Positions 1 to 7,106 of a stretch of 17,460 bases of DNA are shown here, one piece after another. The position numbers were made by a program, and so were the translations under genes. The DNA comes from JBDRLV01 sp043812755 (GTDB lineage Bacteria; Patescibacteriota; Patescibacteriia; UBA9934; GWF2-40-263). The notes below the pieces were generated by a model that saw nothing but the letters and a program-made list of their open reading frames with translations, made no database searches and was not told the origin of the DNA. Numbering within the stretch: position 1 is the stretch's first letter; each line of letters begins with the position of its first letter. Location of the stretch: assembly GCA_043812755.1 (NCBI GenBank), contig JBDRLV010000045.1, positions 1-17,460 on the forward strand. Direction: 5' to 3'.

Positions 1-229
1 TGTCTGAACGTCCATAAAGACTGTAAGGGGCTCCCGGTCTTGTCTGAACGTCCATAAAGACTGTAAGGGGCTCCCGGTCTTGTCTGAACGTCCATAAAGA
101 CTGTAAGGGGCTCCCGGTCTTGTCTGAACGTCCATAAAGACCGTAAGGGGCTCCCGGTCTTGTCTGAACGTCCATAATGACTGTAAGGGGCTCCCGGTCT
201 TGTCTGAACGTCCATAAAGACCGGGAGCC
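1..229. repeat. 40-bp tandem repeat array, at least five copies plus a terminal variant
   Basis: Units begin at 1, 41, 81, 121, 161 and 201, each starting TGTCTGAACGTCC. Copies 1-3 are identical. Copy 4 has C for T at 142 and copy 5 has T for A at 178. Copy 6 diverges after AAAGACC and instead completes an inverted repeat. The array starts at base 1, so it very likely extends leftward out of the window and its copy number is unknown. Near-identity of copies indicates recent expansion or homogenisation. There are no spacers, so this is not a CRISPR. It lies directly upstream of the promoter of the polysaccharide polymerase/ligase gene. Confidence 0.95.
189..229. repeat. 13-15-13 palindromic element, copy A
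   Basis: A perfect 13-bp inverted repeat, arms GGCTCCCGGTCTT (189-201) and AAGACCGGGAGCC (217-229), encloses the 15-nt loop GTCTGAACGTCCATA. It is the right-hand end of the 40-bp array. In internal array units the right arm is replaced by AAGACYGTAAGG, so only this terminal copy forms the perfect hairpin. Two related elements with the same 13-15-13 geometry lie at 15707-15747 and 15764-15804. Confidence 0.9.
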
Positions 230-247
230 AATCGAGTCAACTTACAA

Positions 248-260
248 TTTGTGGTAAAAT
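248..260 (+). promoter_or_regulatory. Extended -10 promoter of the O-antigen ligase-like gene
   Basis: TTTGTGGTAAAAT contains a TG-type extended -10 with TAAAAT at 255-260. No convincing -35 box is visible 17 bp upstream. Expected transcription start is near 267, giving a leader of about 37 nt. A nearly identical motif (12 of 13 bases) precedes the protease gene at 16685-16697. No clear Shine-Dalgarno precedes the ATG at 304. Confidence 0.5.
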
Positions 261-303
261 ATACAATATAGATCTGATAGGACCAATAAGACCTATATAA
301 AAT

Positions 304-1848
304 ATGATTGATTTACATAAAGTTTACAAACATGCAGAACAGCACGTTCATTTGGTTGTTGCTTTACTTTTTCTTTTGCTTGTTTTTCTTATTTTTCTTC
401 AATCAATTTTTTCACCTCTGCTTGTACTTTCCTTGGTGATATTTTTAATCTTTGCTGTCATTACATTTTCAAAACCTCTTTTAACATTAACGTTTTTGTG
501 CGTATATCTTCCTTTTGAATCTTTTCTTCTAAAATTTCCACCTGAAGAAATTTACATTTTTACAAGATATTTTTCAGAGGTTCTTATTTATCTTCTTGTT
601 GCTGTTATTATTTGGGGTTTTGTAACTGGAAAAACAAAGTTTAAAAAAACACCTATCAATTTTGCTTTTGGATTATTTTTAGTTGCAATGGTATCATCTG
701 CGGTTGTAAATTTGGTTGAACCACACATTGCTCTTCTTGGCATGAGGCATATTTTGAGATTTATTGCAGTGTTTTTTGTTGTCATTTATTTACATCCTCC
801 AAAAGACTATATTAAAAAACTCACCTTTGTAATGCTTGCTATTGTATTTGTTCAATGTGTTTTAGGCCTTGCGCAAGCAATTGGCGGAGCGCCGATTGAT
901 GAACTATTGATTCCTGATCAAGCACATACTTTTGGTGATATAACACTTACTGCAGGAGTCAATCAGTTTTGGGAAGCAGGTTCGCGCGTGTTTGCAACAC
1001 TTGGCAGATATGACAGGCTTGGCAATTTCCTTTATTTCTTTTTACTTATTGGAGTTGGATTTTTGTATGAAAAAAGCGTGCGACAAAAAGCCAAAGAGTT
1101 TTGGTGGCTTTTTGCGCTTGGGATTCCAACACTAGTTCTTACTTACTCACGCGCATCCTGGTTTGCTTTTTTAATAGGTTTTCTATTCATTGGATTATTG
1201 ATAAAAAAAGATAGACGAGTGATGAATGCGTTTTTAGTTTTTGTTATTGTTGTTTTTGGCTATGTAGGTATCAGTGGTTTGAATGTACGTTTTATTACAG
1301 AAATGCCTGGGCAAACCGTTGTAGAGAGGTTTTATGAGTCTTTCTCATATGCGCGCTGGAGAGGCGAATATCACGGTCTTGGGCGCATGTTTTGGCTTGT
1401 TCAAACTCCACTTACTGTAATTCCTGCTTCTCCTGTGTTTGGTTTTGGACCAGGGCAATACGGAGGAGGAGTTGTGGCTGCAATTGGAAATACAAGAGTT
1501 TATGAAAAGCTTGGATTGCCGTTTGGAGTGTATGGAACAGATGGATATATTGATAACAGCTGGTTTTCACTTTGGGGCGAGGTTGGGACACTGGGGTTGG
1601 CATTTTATATTTGGATGTATGTGTCTTTGTTTGTTTTTGCTGTCAGATTGCATCACAAGAGCAAAGATCCTACTACACGTGCTATTTCAATTGGGCTTGC
1701 TGCTGCAATGATTGGTATTGCTTTCAACGCGTTTTTATCTACAATTTTTGAGATACGTACAATTGCGTTTTATCTGTGGTTGTATGCTGGGTTTGTGGTT
1801 GTGTTGGGAACAAGGGAAGCAAGGAGCAGGGTAAAAGAACCTAATTAG
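304..1848 (+). CDS. O-antigen ligase / Wzy polymerase family membrane protein (Wzy_C-like)
   Basis: A 514-residue polytopic membrane protein with about a dozen hydrophobic segments from residue 15 to near the C-terminus. Family signatures include LTYSRASWFAFLIGFL near residues 278-293, like the 'SRG/SRA' helix of Wzy_C proteins, then GFGPGQYGG near 380 and DNSWFSLWGEVGTLGLAFY near 417-435, matching the N-x-(W/Y)-L-x-x-x-x-E-x-G-x-x-G-L pattern. Members join or polymerise lipid-linked glycans on the outer face of the cytoplasmic membrane. Sequence cannot separate ligase from polymerase. The large loop before the SRA helix or around 330-415 is the likely catalytic periplasmic loop. Two GT4 glycosyltransferases follow, fitting a surface-glycan locus. 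The start has no obvious ribosome binding site, but the upstream extended -10 fits it. Confidence 0.85.
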   Translation: MIDLHKVYKHAEQHVHLVVALLFLLLVFLIFLQSIFSPLLVLSLVIFLIFAVITFSKPLLTLTFLCVYLPFESFLLKFPPEEIYIFTRYFSEVLIYLLVAVIIWGFVTGKTKFKKTPINFAFGLFLVAMVSSAVVNLVEPHIALLGMRHILRFIAVFFVVIYLHPPKDYIKKLTFVMLAIVFVQCVLGLAQAIGGAPIDELLIPDQAHTFGDITLTAGVNQFWEAGSRVFATLGRYDRLGNFLYFFLLIGVGFLYEKSVRQKAKEFWWLFALGIPTLVLTYSRASWFAFLIGFLFIGLLIKKDRRVMNAFLVFVIVVFGYVGISGLNVRFITEMPGQTVVERFYESFSYARWRGEYHGLGRMFWLVQTPLTVIPASPVFGFGPGQYGGGVVAAIGNTRVYEKLGLPFGVYGTDGYIDNSWFSLWGEVGTLGLAFYIWMYVSLFVFAVRLHHKSKDPTTRAISIGLAAAMIGIAFNAFLSTIFEIRTIAFYLWLYAGFVVVLGTREARSRVKEPN

Positions 1849-1955
1849 CCTGTCATTGCGAGGAGATGAGTCACAGGGGACCTTTCTTTGAACGGACACT
1901 AAAGTGTCCTATAACACGATGAGTTACAGGGGACTTCAGTCCCCGCTACAATCAC
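1849..1955. repeat. Intergenic hairpin pair with direct repeats
   Basis: The gap between the ligase-like gene and the first GT4 gene holds two small perfect hairpins: GGACACT/AGTGTCC with AA loop (1894-1909), and GGGGACT/AGTCCCC with TC loop (1929-1944), the latter followed by GCTACA. A near-perfect direct repeat GATGAGTYACAGGGGAC occurs at 1865-1881 and 1919-1935. The left edge (TGTCATTGCGAGGAG, 1851-1865) resembles the left end of the longer inverted-repeat elements at 3158 and 5067. Neither hairpin has a T-run, so they are not obvious terminators. Confidence 0.7.
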
Positions 1956-3167
1956 ATGAAAATCATCCAAGCAAACAAATTCTATTACCTTCGCGGTGGA
2001 ACAGAGCGATATCTGTTCCGGCTTTCGCGTTGGCTTGAAAGTCAGGGTAATGAAGTTATCCCTTTTGCAATGCAGCATCAGGACAATCTTGAAACTAAGT
2101 ACAGCAAATACTTTCCTTCTTTTGTACAAACAGAAAAGGCAGGATTTGGTTTTTGGGCATTGAAAACAATTGGACGAATGTTTCATTCATCTGAGGCAAA
2201 AAAGAAAATGCAGAGCTTGATTGATCAAGAACATCCGCAGCTTTGTCATATCCATAATATCTACACACAGTTGTCGCCTTCATTTTTGCCAGTGCTTAAG
2301 CGAAACAATATTCCTGTTGTAATGACTGTGCATGATCATCATTTGGTTTCTGCACAATACAATATTTGGACTCATGAGTTTGGGTATGATGTTCGTGGCA
2401 AAGGAGCGCTACGTGCAGCATTTACAAAATTTCACAAAGATTCTTTTTTAGCGAGCTTGATTCAAGGAATGGTTTTTTCTCATCACAGACTAAGTAATGC
2501 ATACGCTGGATACATTGATTGCTTTGTTGTTCCATGTGCTTATATGAAGCGACAAATGGTAACAGCAGGATACAGAGCGGATTTGATTCATGTTAATCCT
2601 TTTGGAATTGATCCTGCGCGCATTGAGCCGTGTTATGAAAATAAAGGATATGTTTTGTTTATTGGAAGACTATCGCAGGAAAAGGGGATTGAAACTGTTA
2701 TTGCGCTTGCATCTTCATTGCCTGATGTGAAATTTAAAATTGCAGGGCGAGGGCCACAAGAGGAGTATTTACACAGGCTTGCGCATCCATATAATAATAT
2801 TGAGTTTGTTGGATTTAAAACAAAAGATGCACTGCGTGATTTATATAGAGGAGCAATATGCGTGCTTGCTCCTTCGCGTGTGCATGAAGTGTTTCCATTT
2901 TCTGTATTAGAAGCAATGGCTGCAGGTAAGCCTGTTATTGCAAGTAAGGTTGGTGGAATCCCTGAAATCATAGAAGATCACATAAGTGGGATTTTAGTTG
3001 ATCCTGCAGATCAATTTGCTTGGAGTGAGTCTCTCATGCGCATTGTATATGATTGTGATTTTAGAGTGCGCATGGGCAAGAATGCTAGGCTTTCAATTGA
3101 AACAAATTTTACAGCTGAGCGGCATTATCAAGATTTGATGAGAGTGTATAAAAATCTGTCATCCTGA
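1956..3167 (+). CDS. Glycosyltransferase family 4 (GT-B fold)
   Basis: A 403-residue retaining GT-B glycosyltransferase, predicted cytosolic or membrane-peripheral. The N-terminal Rossmann domain begins MKIIQANKFYYLRGGTERYL with the RGG loop near residues 13-15. The C-terminal domain starts at GRLSQEKG (237-244), typical of GT4. The donor-binding E-x7-E motif is E311...E319, within HEVFPFSVLEAMAAGKPV. Sugar specificity cannot be read. It probably adds a sugar to a surface-glycan intermediate handled by the upstream ligase/polymerase, with which it may be co-transcribed across a 107-nt gap. There is no Shine-Dalgarno at the ATG. The last residues and stop codon (LSS, TGA at 3165-3167) lie inside the left end of an inverted-repeat element, so the extreme C-terminus may have been reshaped by that element. 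Confidence 0.9.
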   Translation: MKIIQANKFYYLRGGTERYLFRLSRWLESQGNEVIPFAMQHQDNLETKYSKYFPSFVQTEKAGFGFWALKTIGRMFHSSEAKKKMQSLIDQEHPQLCHIHNIYTQLSPSFLPVLKRNNIPVVMTVHDHHLVSAQYNIWTHEFGYDVRGKGALRAAFTKFHKDSFLASLIQGMVFSHHRLSNAYAGYIDCFVVPCAYMKRQMVTAGYRADLIHVNPFGIDPARIEPCYENKGYVLFIGRLSQEKGIETVIALASSLPDVKFKIAGRGPQEEYLHRLAHPYNNIEFVGFKTKDALRDLYRGAICVLAPSRVHEVFPFSVLEAMAAGKPVIASKVGGIPEIIEDHISGILVDPADQFAWSESLMRIVYDCDFRVRMGKNARLSIETNFTAERHYQDLMRVYKNLSS

Positions 3168-3263
3168 GGAGCCGAGCTAATAGCGAGGTGACGTAAGGAT
3201 CTCATTGTTCGTTCAATGGGATTATTACGTCGTTCGGTCTACGGCCTCACTCCTCATAATGAC
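3158..3263. repeat. Inverted-repeat element E1 (about 106 bp)
   Basis: Ends GTCATCCTGAGGAG and CTCCTCATAATGAC are imperfect inverted repeats. Inside is a second nested palindrome with GACGTAAGG... and ...TTACGTC arms around a short centre (about 3190-3231). The element overlaps the end of the upstream GT4 gene. A related element lies at 5067-5187. The end sequence TGTCATCCTGAG belongs to a type of intergenic repeat seen in many bacterial genomes. No coding frame or transposase accompanies it. Confidence 0.8.
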
Positions 3264-3278
3264 AAAATTAATAAATCA

Positions 3279-3308
3279 AAAAACCACAGGCTTGTGCTTG
3301 TGGTTTTT
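3279..3308. terminator. Bidirectional terminator between convergent glycosyltransferase genes
   Basis: Arms AAAAACCACAGGC (3279-3291) and GCTTGTGGTTTTT (3296-3308) form a 13-bp stem with one G-U pair and a TTGT loop. T-rich tracts leave the stem on both strands, suiting convergent genes. The stop codon of the minus-strand GT4 gene (3307-3309) overlaps the edge of the stem. Confidence 0.85.
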
Positions 3309-4479
3309 ATTTAACTGTCTGTCCGCTTTGAACTGTTTCTAGATTAATTTGGCTTTGCAACATTTCGTATAAGTAAGAAGTTGTTTGCGCAATTTCCTTC
3401 CAATCATAGTTTTGTGCAACATGGGCTCTGGCTTCTTGCCCGAGCGCTTGCGCATGCTCTTTATGGCTCAGAATCTCTTTTATTTTTTCAATCAGATCAT
3501 CAGTATTTCCAACTTGATAATTCATACCGTGTTCTTGCACAAGCTCCATGTTTTCTGGGATGTTTGATGCAAGCACACATTTTGCATAACCCATTCCTTC
3601 AAGCACAGCAATTGGGAGCCCTTCTGATTCTGATGGATGGACAAGAGCACTGCAGTTTGCAAAAAGTGCATGAAGCGTTTCTCCTGTCTGCACACCAGTC
3701 ATAACAATACTGTCATCTTGTTCTGCTCTGCGTCTTAACTCTTTTACATACTCATCTGTAAATGCTGTTCCTCCAACAACAGCCAGTTTTATTCCATCTG
3801 TTAACTCAGGGTTCTGTGTTCTTAATTTCTGCCATGCATCCATAAGAATGTGTGCACCTTTATGTTTAACAAGTCGCGCACAGAACAGTATGTATTTATC
3901 TGTTTCAAGTTTGAATGGTTTTAATAGGTCATTATTTGACTGCTCCATTGGAATTTGAGTTCCGTTTGGGATGTAGATTGTATCAATACCATATGAAAGT
4001 CTGCAGTAAGTTTGAAGAGTTTTTGCAACTGTTACAGTAGCATCTGGGAGTTTACATGATGTAATTTCACCAAGGTGGAGCATTGCTCGAGCAATTCCAT
4101 TCCATTTTTGATGATGTCTATCAATGCAGTGGAATGTTACTACAACCTTTGTTGAAGGACGCAATAGTTTTGGTAGCCATGCTAAAAGCGATGGCCCAAC
4201 TCCGTGAATGTGAATTACATCTGCTTTCATGCGTATAGCTTTTATAATAGAAGAGAAAGTATGCACAATTGCATCAAGATGTTTAGTGCGAATTGTAGGA
4301 GCAAAGATTAGTTTAACTCCTCTGTGCAATGTCATGTCAGAAGGGGTATACCATGTACGACAAAATACTAGGACTTCATGCCCCAGTGCAGATAGCTCTG
4401 TTGAGAGTTCCTCCACGTGGCGTTCAATACCACCTGAGTGTGCAGGAATTCCTTTTTGTCCTATCATTGCAATTTTCAT
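3307..4479 (-). CDS. Glycosyltransferase family 4 (GT-B fold), second copy
   Basis: A 390-residue GT4 enzyme. The N-terminal MKIAMIGQKGIPAHSGGIE (1-19) carries the GIPAxxGGxE loop common in rhamnosyl- and related surface-glycan transferases. The C-terminal domain begins ILFCARLVKHKGAH (197-210), and the E-x7-E donor motif is E286...E294 within SESEGLPIAVLEGM. It probably uses a nucleotide-sugar donor to extend a lipid-linked or protein-linked glycan in the cytosol; donor and acceptor cannot be inferred. It is transcribed alone from a well-formed promoter at 4570-4598 and is only moderately similar to its convergent neighbour, so the pair is not a recent duplication. The ATG at 4479 lacks a close Shine-Dalgarno; the nearest AGGGAG is about 17 nt upstream. 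Confidence 0.9.
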   Translation of the reverse strand: MKIAMIGQKGIPAHSGGIERHVEELSTELSALGHEVLVFCRTWYTPSDMTLHRGVKLIFAPTIRTKHLDAIVHTFSSIIKAIRMKADVIHIHGVGPSLLAWLPKLLRPSTKVVVTFHCIDRHHQKWNGIARAMLHLGEITSCKLPDATVTVAKTLQTYCRLSYGIDTIYIPNGTQIPMEQSNNDLLKPFKLETDKYILFCARLVKHKGAHILMDAWQKLRTQNPELTDGIKLAVVGGTAFTDEYVKELRRRAEQDDSIVMTGVQTGETLHALFANCSALVHPSESEGLPIAVLEGMGYAKCVLASNIPENMELVQEHGMNYQVGNTDDLIEKIKEILSHKEHAQALGQEARAHVAQNYDWKEIAQTTSYLYEMLQSQINLETVQSGQTVK

Positions 4480-4569
4480 AGATTGTTAATCGTTTTCTCC
4501 CTTTCTAAGGGGAAAAAAGTGGGTCTAAATGCATTGTTTTGATTTGCATCTTACACCAGTTAACTGTTC

Positions 4570-4598
4570 AAATTAGCAATGAAACGTATATTTGTCAA
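4570..4598 (-). promoter_or_regulatory. Sigma70-type promoter for the minus-strand GT4 gene
   Basis: On the minus strand, TTGACA (4593-4598) is separated by exactly 17 bp from TAATTT (4570-4575). Predicted start is near 4563, giving a leader of about 84 nt that contains a small hairpin (CCCTT/AAGGG arms, about 4500-4512). Confidence 0.75.
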
Positions 4599-4650
4599 GG
4601 GTTTTGTGGGGATATATCAACATTTTGTAAATTTGAATTAAAAGTTAATG

Positions 4651-4691
4651 AAAAAGGCGCAAAAACACAAGTTTTTGAGTGTTTTTGCGCC
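4651..4691 (-). terminator. Strong hairpin, minus-strand terminator or insulator
   Basis: Arms GGCGCAAAAACAC (4656-4668) and GTGTTTTTGCGCC (4679-4691) are perfectly complementary around a 10-nt loop. On the minus strand the stem is followed at once by TTTTT (4651-4655), as in an intrinsic terminator. There is no T-run on the plus strand. No minus-strand gene ends here, so it would stop read-through from the right into the GT4 promoter region. Confidence 0.65.
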
Positions 4692-4699
4692 AGAGGCTA

Positions 4700-4728
4700 T
4701 TGACAGAAGTAAGAATTTCTGATAATTT
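4700..4728 (+). promoter_or_regulatory. Consensus promoter of the small gene at 4764
   Basis: TTGACA (4700-4705), 17-bp spacer, TAATTT (4723-4728); GATAAT at 4721-4726 is an alternative -10. It uses the same -35 hexamer, spacer and -10 hexamer as the divergent GT4 promoter at 4570-4598. Start is expected near 4735. Confidence 0.75.
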
Positions 4729-4763
4729 ATTTTCTTCCAACAACCAAAAGAAAGGGGAAGAAA

Positions 4764-4985
4764 ATGTACCTTTTAAAGCTTTCGACACACGCTGGTGTGG
4801 CTGTTGTGTGCGTACCTGACACAATCGCAAGCGCGCGACATGTTCGAGATTATGCTTTTGCTCTGTTGGTTGACAAAGAAGAGAAAGACATGGATGGACG
4901 ATACCTAACTCAAGGAAAGAGTCCTGAAGACCTTGAGTTTTTTGACGCAGAAACCGGTGGCATTGTGGCGTATTTTGCTGACTAG
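4764..4985 (+). CDS. Small acidic protein of unknown function (73 aa)
   Basis: This family is not recognised. The frame has every sign of a real, independently expressed gene: a TTGACA/TAATTT promoter at 4700-4728, a strong Shine-Dalgarno AAGGGG ending 6 nt before the ATG, and an intrinsic terminator immediately after the stop. The product begins MYLLKLSTHAGVAVVCVPD, a short beta-strand-like stretch, followed by a charged middle (residues 37-58, rich in D, E and K) and ends GGIVAYFAD. There is no signal peptide and only one cysteine (residue 16), so it is predicted to be cytosolic. It has no operon partner. The opposite-strand frame over the same bases lacks these signals. Confidence 0.75.
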   Translation: MYLLKLSTHAGVAVVCVPDTIASARHVRDYAFALLVDKEEKDMDGRYLTQGKSPEDLEFFDAETGGIVAYFAD

Positions 4986-4993
4986 CTTTTCGT

Positions 4994-5020
4994 ACCCGTT
5001 GATGCACAGCGGGTTTTTTA
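4994..5020 (+). terminator. Intrinsic terminator of the small gene
   Basis: Arms ACCCGTTG (4994-5001) and CAGCGGGT (5007-5014) pair with one G-U, loop ATGCA, followed by TTTTTTATTT. It lies 9 nt after the stop codon at 4985. Confidence 0.85.
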
Positions 5021-5027
5021 TTTGGAA

Positions 5028-5054
5028 ATAAAAAATCCCTTGGGTGTCAAGGGG
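5028..5054 (-). terminator. Intrinsic terminator of the minus-strand HTH/GHL15/DUF11 operon
   Basis: On the minus strand CCCTTG (5048-5053) pairs with CAAGGG (5037-5042) around a 5-nt loop and is followed by ATTTTTTATTT. It faces the plus-strand terminator at 4994-5020, so the convergent units are closed separately. Confidence 0.75.
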
Positions 5055-5066
5055 TTATCTCAATCT

Positions 5067-5187
5067 GTCATCCTGAGGAGCGAGTCCTGAGCTTAGCGAA
5101 GGACTAGCGACGTAAGGATCCCATTGTTTCGAACAAGGAGATTCTTACGTCGTCGGGCCGTCTGGTGGCCCTCCTCCTCAGAATGAT
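5067..5187. repeat. Inverted-repeat element E2 (about 121 bp)
   Basis: Related to E1: ends GTCATCCTGAGGAG and CTCCTCAGAATGAT are inverted repeats, with a nested palindrome of GACGTAAGGATCCC and its imperfect complement ending TTACGTC. It carries an extra internal hairpin AGTCCT/AGGACT around GAGCTTAGCGA (5084-5106) that E1 lacks. It sits between the stop of the DUF11-like gene and its terminator and would be transcribed as a long hairpin in the 3' end of that mRNA. Confidence 0.8.
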
Positions 5188-5204
5188 AGTTGCGGGTTAG
5201 GAAA

Positions 5205-7055
5205 TTAATCAATAACAGCACCCTTACCAATTGCACGTTCATCAGAAGGCAAATTTGTGGAAATAGAAGACCCAGATGCTGTAACAAAAACACCTGTGGT
5301 TTTATCAACACCACGCACACGCACATCTTTCATTAAAATAGGGGATTGGCCTATTTGATCTTCGGTTGGAGTTATACCAACTTCAAATCCAATTCCAACA
5401 ACGTTCGCTGTTGGAGAAAATGTACTTTGCAATTCTGGTGCATTCCAAGTTACGATTCCCTTTGTAGTGTCGTAAAATATCCCTTCATCTTGAGAAACAC
5501 TTTGTCGACCAGTGAAGTGTACATTTTTTCCAAGTTCACCCTCAATTACTAAATTTCCAATTGGATTTGTTGTTCCGTAAATATTCCAAAAAATCCAATA
5601 TTTTGTTTCTTCACCAACTGTAGGTGGCAAAGGCCCGCGTCCAATTTGATCGCCACTTGGCATTGTATATCGCGCAAATGAATCAACTTTTAGAGGTGTG
5701 GTAAGAATTGTTTTAATTTCAGTTCCATGGCTCACAATAAATTGTTGTGCGTCTTCAACCCCTATTGAATAACTTGAAATTGGTAGAGTTGGTACATGCA
5801 AGTCTTCATATGTATTAACTTGTGATTGTAAAATATTTTTCAGAAGTCGTGCGTGTAATGTAACTGTCCCAGATTCTCTTGGAGCAATCTCTTTTAGTTC
5901 TGGTTTTTGATCAGCATGCACCCAAATTGTTTCATCTTTAAAATATGGACCGCTATTATCAAGGCCAATTGAAGCATCAAACAAAGTGATTTCGCCATTA
6001 TTTTTATAATGAATTTCAACATTAACAATTCCGCCAAGTTCAAGCGATTTTTCTATTACACTATGCTCAAGTGCAAGCGGAGGTTGAATAATTTGGGTTT
6101 TGTGAAAAAGGCTTTCCTGCTTGTAGGCTGTGTTACCAAACATAAATGCTGGATGCATTGTAAATTCAATTGAATCTTTTTCATATATTCCAAGATTGCC
6201 CGTGAAAATAATCACGCCATCTTCTCCGGCCTTTATTGCAGGCGCATAAAATTTTCCATCTTTTATCTCAACATTGCTATCAATTAATTCAAAACCTTCT
6301 GGCCAAATTGGTTCAATTAAAATGTGCGGGAAATCTACATTTCCTGTGTTTTTATAGATGATTGACCCTTGAATTAATTGCTGTGCAATCAAAGGTTTAG
6401 GAAGTTTCAATTCAAGCGACAATGTGGATCGAACTGGAGAAAATGTGTGATAAGAAAGTTTTTGGCTTACTTTATTATCATCTCCATAAGTAAAAGTCAT
6501 TAAGCTTCTGAAAGTTTGTATGCCTCCCACATCTCCAAACATTACACCACGCACTTTTACATATCCTTGTTCTCCAGGCTTGAGATTTTCAAGCTCAACA
6601 GTATCTGAATCAAAGCTCATGGTGTTTGTTGATAAATCTTGGAATAAAAAGTGATTTGGGAATCCAATTATTAATTTTACATTGTGCAATTCTTCATTTG
6701 ATCCATTAGTATAACGGATAATCAATGTAGAAGGTGCACCTGTTACAATTTCGCGCGGAGCAACAACTGCGTCAAAGTATATTTTATTTTCAATGCTTTG
6801 TGGCTTATGGAAAATCAAAAGCGCAGCAGTTATCGCAAGCGACAAAGCTATACACAAAAGAAACAGATCAAAAGTAAACATGAGTCTGGCAAATTTATAT
6901 TTTCCAGCATATCTTTTTTCAAACCATTGAAAAAACGGAAAAAGAAACATTTTTCCAGGATGTGCAGCAATGCAGAAAGTCTTTCCAACCAAAGAATGTG
7001 GTTTCCCAACCGTGTCGCATTTTAAGCCATTGTGTATTTCTTTATTTAGTTGCAT
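5205..7055 (-). CDS. Membrane-anchored protein with DUF11-like beta-sandwich repeats
   Basis: A 616-residue protein with one strong transmembrane segment at about 60-82 (FDLFLLCIALSLAITAALLI), preceded by a basic cytoplasmic tail and followed by about 530 outward-facing residues. The exterior consists of repeated Ig-like units of roughly 110 residues with DUF11/CARDB-type phrases: 'IRYTNGSNEELHNVKLIIGFP', 'YKNTGNVDFPHILIEPIWPEGF' and 'HYKNNGEITLFDASIGLDN', plus 'LKPGEQGYV' and 'IAPRESGTV' turns. No enzyme motif is visible; a structural or adhesive surface role is inferred. It is last in the operon with the GHL15-like gene, 51 nt downstream of it. AGGAGA lies 15 nt before the chosen ATG, which is long. 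Met36 and Met59 are alternative starts that would shorten the cytoplasmic tail. Confidence 0.7.
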   Translation of the reverse strand: MQLNKEIHNGLKCDTVGKPHSLVGKTFCIAAHPGKMFLFPFFQWFEKRYAGKYKFARLMFTFDLFLLCIALSLAITAALLIFHKPQSIENKIYFDAVVAPREIVTGAPSTLIIRYTNGSNEELHNVKLIIGFPNHFLFQDLSTNTMSFDSDTVELENLKPGEQGYVKVRGVMFGDVGGIQTFRSLMTFTYGDDNKVSQKLSYHTFSPVRSTLSLELKLPKPLIAQQLIQGSIIYKNTGNVDFPHILIEPIWPEGFELIDSNVEIKDGKFYAPAIKAGEDGVIIFTGNLGIYEKDSIEFTMHPAFMFGNTAYKQESLFHKTQIIQPPLALEHSVIEKSLELGGIVNVEIHYKNNGEITLFDASIGLDNSGPYFKDETIWVHADQKPELKEIAPRESGTVTLHARLLKNILQSQVNTYEDLHVPTLPISSYSIGVEDAQQFIVSHGTEIKTILTTPLKVDSFARYTMPSGDQIGRGPLPPTVGEETKYWIFWNIYGTTNPIGNLVIEGELGKNVHFTGRQSVSQDEGIFYDTTKGIVTWNAPELQSTFSPTANVVGIGFEVGITPTEDQIGQSPILMKDVRVRGVDKTTGVFVTASGSSISTNLPSDERAIGKGAVID

Positions 7056-7106
7056 ATTATTATTGTTTTGTCTCCTAAGCTCCTCAAGCTCTCTTTAGCT
7101 CCCTTT

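Noticed and set aside
1..240. CRISPR array
   Set aside because: Units are directly adjacent 40-bp tandem copies with no variable spacers, and no cas gene is present.
4645..5007. Minus-strand frame of 120 codons opposite the small gene
   Set aside because: It spans a terminator and promoter, has no start signals, and lies opposite a gene with clear promoter, Shine-Dalgarno and terminator.
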